DNA of 64,000 bases. It comes from Planctomycetes bacterium B3_Pla (lineage in GTDB: Bacteria; Planctomycetota; Phycisphaerae; Sedimentisphaerales; Anaerobacaceae). The first letter of the stretch is position 1. Every line of letters starts with the position of its first letter. The position numbers were made by a program, and so were the translations under genes. Under the pieces are notes generated by a model. It worked only from the letters and a program-made list of their open reading frames with translations, had not been told where the DNA came from and searched no databases. Shown piece after piece: positions 61,251 to 64,000 of the stretch. The stretch covers positions 496,001 to 560,000 of the forward strand of contig NJBM01000001.1 of the NCBI GenBank assembly GCA_005223045.1. Direction: 5' to 3'.

Positions 61251-64000
61251 ATGAGACGTAACAATACTATTCTTGCCGCTGTTTTAGCTGTGCTTCTGTT
61301 GTGCGGCGCTTCGTGGGCCCGGCCTACGACGGCTGATGAGGCCCGGATGGTCGCGGCGGGCTGGCTTAAAGCCGCCGGCCAGCCGTTCGGCATGAACCTC
61401 GGACGGCGGGTGATGGAGGTCGAGACATACGCCGACGAGACGGGACGGCAGGCTTATTACATTGTCTATTTACAGCCATCCGGGTTTGTGATTGTCTCGG
61501 CGGACGATCTGGTTGAACCGATCATAGGCTTTGCCGGCAATGGTGCTTACGATCCCTCCTTTGACAATCCGTTGGGGGCATTGGTGATTAGCGACCTTCA
61601 CACGCGAGTCGCGGCGGTTCGCAACACGTTTAGTCTGCTGATGGCCGCTGGAGCCGAAGCGCCCGAGAGCCCTCGCAGCAAGTGGCGACACTTCATCGAC
61701 CTTGCGAATGACTCCGAGGGCACGTATGGCTTGATGAGCCTGGTGTGCGTCAGTGATATTCGCGTGCTGCCGTTAGTGCAGAGCAAATGGGGCCAGATGA
61801 CCGCGTGCGGGGAATATACGTACAACTACTATAGTCCCGAGCACTATCCGTGCGGCTGCCTGGCGACGGCCCTGGCCCAGGTGATGCGCTACTACGAGTA
61901 TCCTGCGGCCCAGATAGGCGTCAACGAGTTTGCGATCAAGGTCGCCGACACAGGGGAGCAAAAGGCCTACACGCGTGGCGGCGACGGGCTCGGCGGGCCG
62001 TACAACTGGGGCCAGATGCCGCTAAGGCCCGAGTCCAACTGCGGCAGCCTCACCGAAGCCGGTCGTCAGGCCATCGGCGGGCTTTGCTACGATGCCGCTA
62101 TAGCTGTCGAGATGAGTTATAAGGCCGGCGGCTCGGGCGCTTTTATTCGTGACGCGAGGGACGCGCTGGTCACCACGTTCCAGTTCAATAACGCAGTCTT
62201 AGGCTACGATTCGGGTCGAAGCATCCGCACGGGTCTTAACGATATGATCAATCCCAACCTCGACGCCGAGGCCCCCGTGATTCTTGCAATTATGGACCCA
62301 TGCGATCCGAATAGCGGGCACGCCGTTGTTTGCGACGGCTACGGGTACGATTCTTCGGCATTGTACCACCATCTGAACATGGGCTGGGAAGGCCTCGACG
62401 ATATCTGGTACAACCTGCCGGACATCGACGCCTCACGTGACAAATTTACGTCGGTCTTCGGTTGCGTGTATAATATTTTCATATCAGGCGAGGGCGAGAT
62501 TATCAGCGGGCGCGTTTTGGACGCTGACGGCGACCCTATAGCCAACGCTCAGGTTTTCGCCGAGCCGGGCGGTCGCAAGCCGCCGATGGCCCTGACCAAT
62601 GACAGGGGGATATATGCACTGGCGAACCTGGAGTCGAATGTTGATTACACGCTGCACCCTGTGGCGGACGGGTACGTTTTTTCCAGCCGGTCGGTAGAGA
62701 CGCTGCACTCGGGCGACGACGACGCCTCATCGGGAAACCGCTGGGGCGTTGACTTTTATGCCGAGCAGGTGCTGGAGCCGCCACAGCCGCGGCTCATTTA
62801 TGTCGATGCCGATGCTCCGGGCGATCCCGGCCCGGATGACCCGGTAGTATCCGACCATGCCGAGGACGGCTCGGCCGAGCATCCGTTTGATGCTATACAG
62901 GAAGCTATCGATGCGGCTGTTTACGGTGATGTGGTAATCATATTGAGCGGGACCTACTCGGGCGACGGCAACCGTGATATGGACTTCAAAGGCAAAGCCA
63001 TAACTGTTCGCAGCGAAGACCCGAACGATCCGGATCTTGTTATTATAGACTGCAAAGGAACCGCCGACGAGCCGCACCGGGGATTCGAGTTCCACAGCTA
63101 CGAGACCCCCCGGGCGATACTGGCCGGCCTGACCATTACCGGCGGATACCGAGAGCAGGGCGGCGGAATATATTTGTCCGACTGCGCACGCCCGACAATC
63201 ACCAACTGCGCGTTTCGCCGCAACAGCGCCTTCCTTGGCGGCGGTATGTATGCTGAAAGCGGCCCGACGCTGAGCAATTGCACGTTCGACGACAACTCGG
63301 CCGAAGCCGGCGCCGGGCTGTACAATAACGGGGAAGCGTCCGAGTGCAGCCCGGTTCTGACCGATTGCACTTTCTACGGCAATGCCGCGGCCGTAAACGG
63401 CGGTGCAATGTACAATCTGGGGCGGCGCGCCAAGCCGGCGTTGACTAACTGCGAATTTATCGACAACTCCGTCTCCGAAGGCGGAGGAGGCGCGATACGC
63501 AGCAATCTTGGCGGCAGTCCGGCCCTGACCAACTGCCTGTTTGCCGGCAACTCGGCGGCAACGTTCGGCGGCGCGATTCGCAACTCCAACGGCGGCAGCA
63601 CAAGGCTGACCAATTGCACATTCGCTGCAAACTTCGCCCCGAACGGAGCCGCTTTCGCATCCACGCCGGACGATGCCGAATCGCAGGCGCCGTGCGTTCT
63701 GCTGGTTGTCAACTGTATCTTCCGGGACGGCGGCGACGAAATACATAACGGCGATGATTCAGTGAACGATGTCACCTACAGCAACGTCCAGGAAGGCGGG
63801 GGCAGATTCCCATTCCCGGGCGAAGGCAACATTGATGCCGCCCCTTATTTCGCCGACCCCGACAGCGGCGATTACCACCTACAATCCCAAACAGGCCGGT
63901 GGGACCCGGCCGGCCAAAGCTGGATTCAGGACGCAACAACAAGCCCCTGCATCGATGCCGGCGACCTGACAACCCCGGTCGCCCTCGAACCGGCCCCCAA
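61251..64000 (+). CDS. Secreted C10-type cysteine peptidase fused to a beta-helix domain (partial, runs off the end)
   Basis: An open frame from ATG 61251 to the window end (over 916 residues, 3' end missing). A signal peptide covers about 1-23 (VLAVLLLCGASWA). A streptopain-like C10 peptidase with propeptide follows. The nucleophile is C203 in CGCLATALAQVM and the catalytic His is H357 in GHAVVCDGYG, followed by the family-typical LNMGWEG. At about 415-482 lies a carboxypeptidase-regulatory-like sandwich (IISGRVLDADGDPIANAQ). From about 515 onward is a parallel beta-helix of polymorphic-outer-membrane type with repeated LTNC.F..N and GGG(I/M)Y coils. It likely digests protein at the cell surface. 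No clear Shine-Dalgarno is visible. Confidence 0.88.
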   Translation, partial: MRRNNTILAAVLAVLLLCGASWARPTTADEARMVAAGWLKAAGQPFGMNLGRRVMEVETYADETGRQAYYIVYLQPSGFVIVSADDLVEPIIGFAGNGAYDPSFDNPLGALVISDLHTRVAAVRNTFSLLMAAGAEAPESPRSKWRHFIDLANDSEGTYGLMSLVCVSDIRVLPLVQSKWGQMTACGEYTYNYYSPEHYPCGCLATALAQVMRYYEYPAAQIGVNEFAIKVADTGEQKAYTRGGDGLGGPYNWGQMPLRPESNCGSLTEAGRQAIGGLCYDAAIAVEMSYKAGGSGAFIRDARDALVTTFQFNNAVLGYDSGRSIRTGLNDMINPNLDAEAPVILAIMDPCDPNSGHAVVCDGYGYDSSALYHHLNMGWEGLDDIWYNLPDIDASRDKFTSVFGCVYNIFISGEGEIISGRVLDADGDPIANAQVFAEPGGRKPPMALTNDRGIYALANLESNVDYTLHPVADGYVFSSRSVETLHSGDDDASSGNRWGVDFYAEQVLEPPQPRLIYVDADAPGDPGPDDPVVSDHAEDGSAEHPFDAIQEAIDAAVYGDVVIILSGTYSGDGNRDMDFKGKAITVRSEDPNDPDLVIIDCKGTADEPHRGFEFHSYETPRAILAGLTITGGYREQGGGIYLSDCARPTITNCAFRRNSAFLGGGMYAESGPTLSNCTFDDNSAEAGAGLYNNGEASECSPVLTDCTFYGNAAAVNGGAMYNLGRRAKPALTNCEFIDNSVSEGGGGAIRSNLGGSPALTNCLFAGNSAATFGGAIRNSNGGSTRLTNCTFAANFAPNGAAFASTPDDAESQAPCVLLVVNCIFRDGGDEIHNGDDSVNDVTYSNVQEGGGRFPFPGEGNIDAAPYFADPDSGDYHLQSQTGRWDPAGQSWIQDATTSPCIDAGDLTTPVALEPAP

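Noticed and set aside
62727-63746. 339-residue minus-strand frame near the window end
   Set aside because: The plus strand is open from 61251 with a signal peptide, C10 active site and beta-helix coils. The minus frame is a shadow of the repetitive coils.

Overview
The window reads as a chromosomal piece of an anaerobic, polysaccharide-degrading member of the Planctomycetota, most likely class Phycisphaerae. This is inferred from protein content and not from a marker gene. The lineage-typical signs are an HZS-alpha-like cytochrome, DUF1080 and Tat-exported Gfo/Idh proteins, a Cys-type sulfatase, secreted PQQ-like propellers with an N-terminal methyltransferase-like fold, 'YYWRVDEV' repeat proteins, and a C10 peptidase fused to a parallel beta-helix. 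A probable Re-citrate synthase and a sulfhydrogenase-type [NiFe] hydrogenase point to fermentative, oxygen-free life.

Layout. 0-16 kb is mostly housekeeping: tRNA-Asn, ligA, ribD, a URO-D-like protein, a WaaP-like kinase, thrC, an ECF sigma factor with an overlapping membrane-protein gene, a HAD hydrolase, the Re-citrate-synthase-like gene, tRNA-Leu, a TPR protein, ribH-nusB and an orphan parA. 16-50 kb is a secreted carbohydrate and sulfated-polysaccharide region: esterase, HZS-alpha-like dihaem protein with a sugar isomerase, an E2-like acyltransferase, DUF1080, Gfo/Idh, two large repeat/LamG proteins, GH53-GH43 fusion, a nitrilase/racemase/flavoprotein operon, two tandem GH50-like agarases, two methyltransferase-fold/PQQ-propeller proteins around a beta-helix protein, an EF-hand-like secreted protein and a sulfatase. 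50-54.3 kb is a compact hydBGDA sulfhydrogenase operon. 54.5-64 kb holds a small hypothetical gene, an SGNH hydrolase, dprA, a repeat-rich spacer, a restriction-modification pair and the start of a large C10 peptidase/beta-helix gene that runs off the end.

Working together. The secreted enzymes would open, desulfate and trim algal-type galactans and pectin-like polymers. The isomerase and oxidoreductases would process released sugars. Re-citrate synthase would feed glutamate and one-carbon metabolism, and the cytoplasmic hydrogenase would exchange electrons between NAD(P)H, H2 and possibly polysulfide.

The intergenic DNA is unusually rich in dispersed short repeats. These include GA-rich 'ACGAGA' tracts placed just before several start codons, 22-27 bp inverted repeats, TTCGAC...GTCGAA palindromes, and an array of TTGGCTTTGT motifs. 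Several of them have entered the 3' end of parA and now encode its C-terminal tail. The strongest leads for something undescribed are the paired secreted methyltransferase-fold/PQQ proteins, the non-anammox HZS-alpha-like cytochrome, the restriction-modification pair with its unusual DPPH motif, and the repeat biology.
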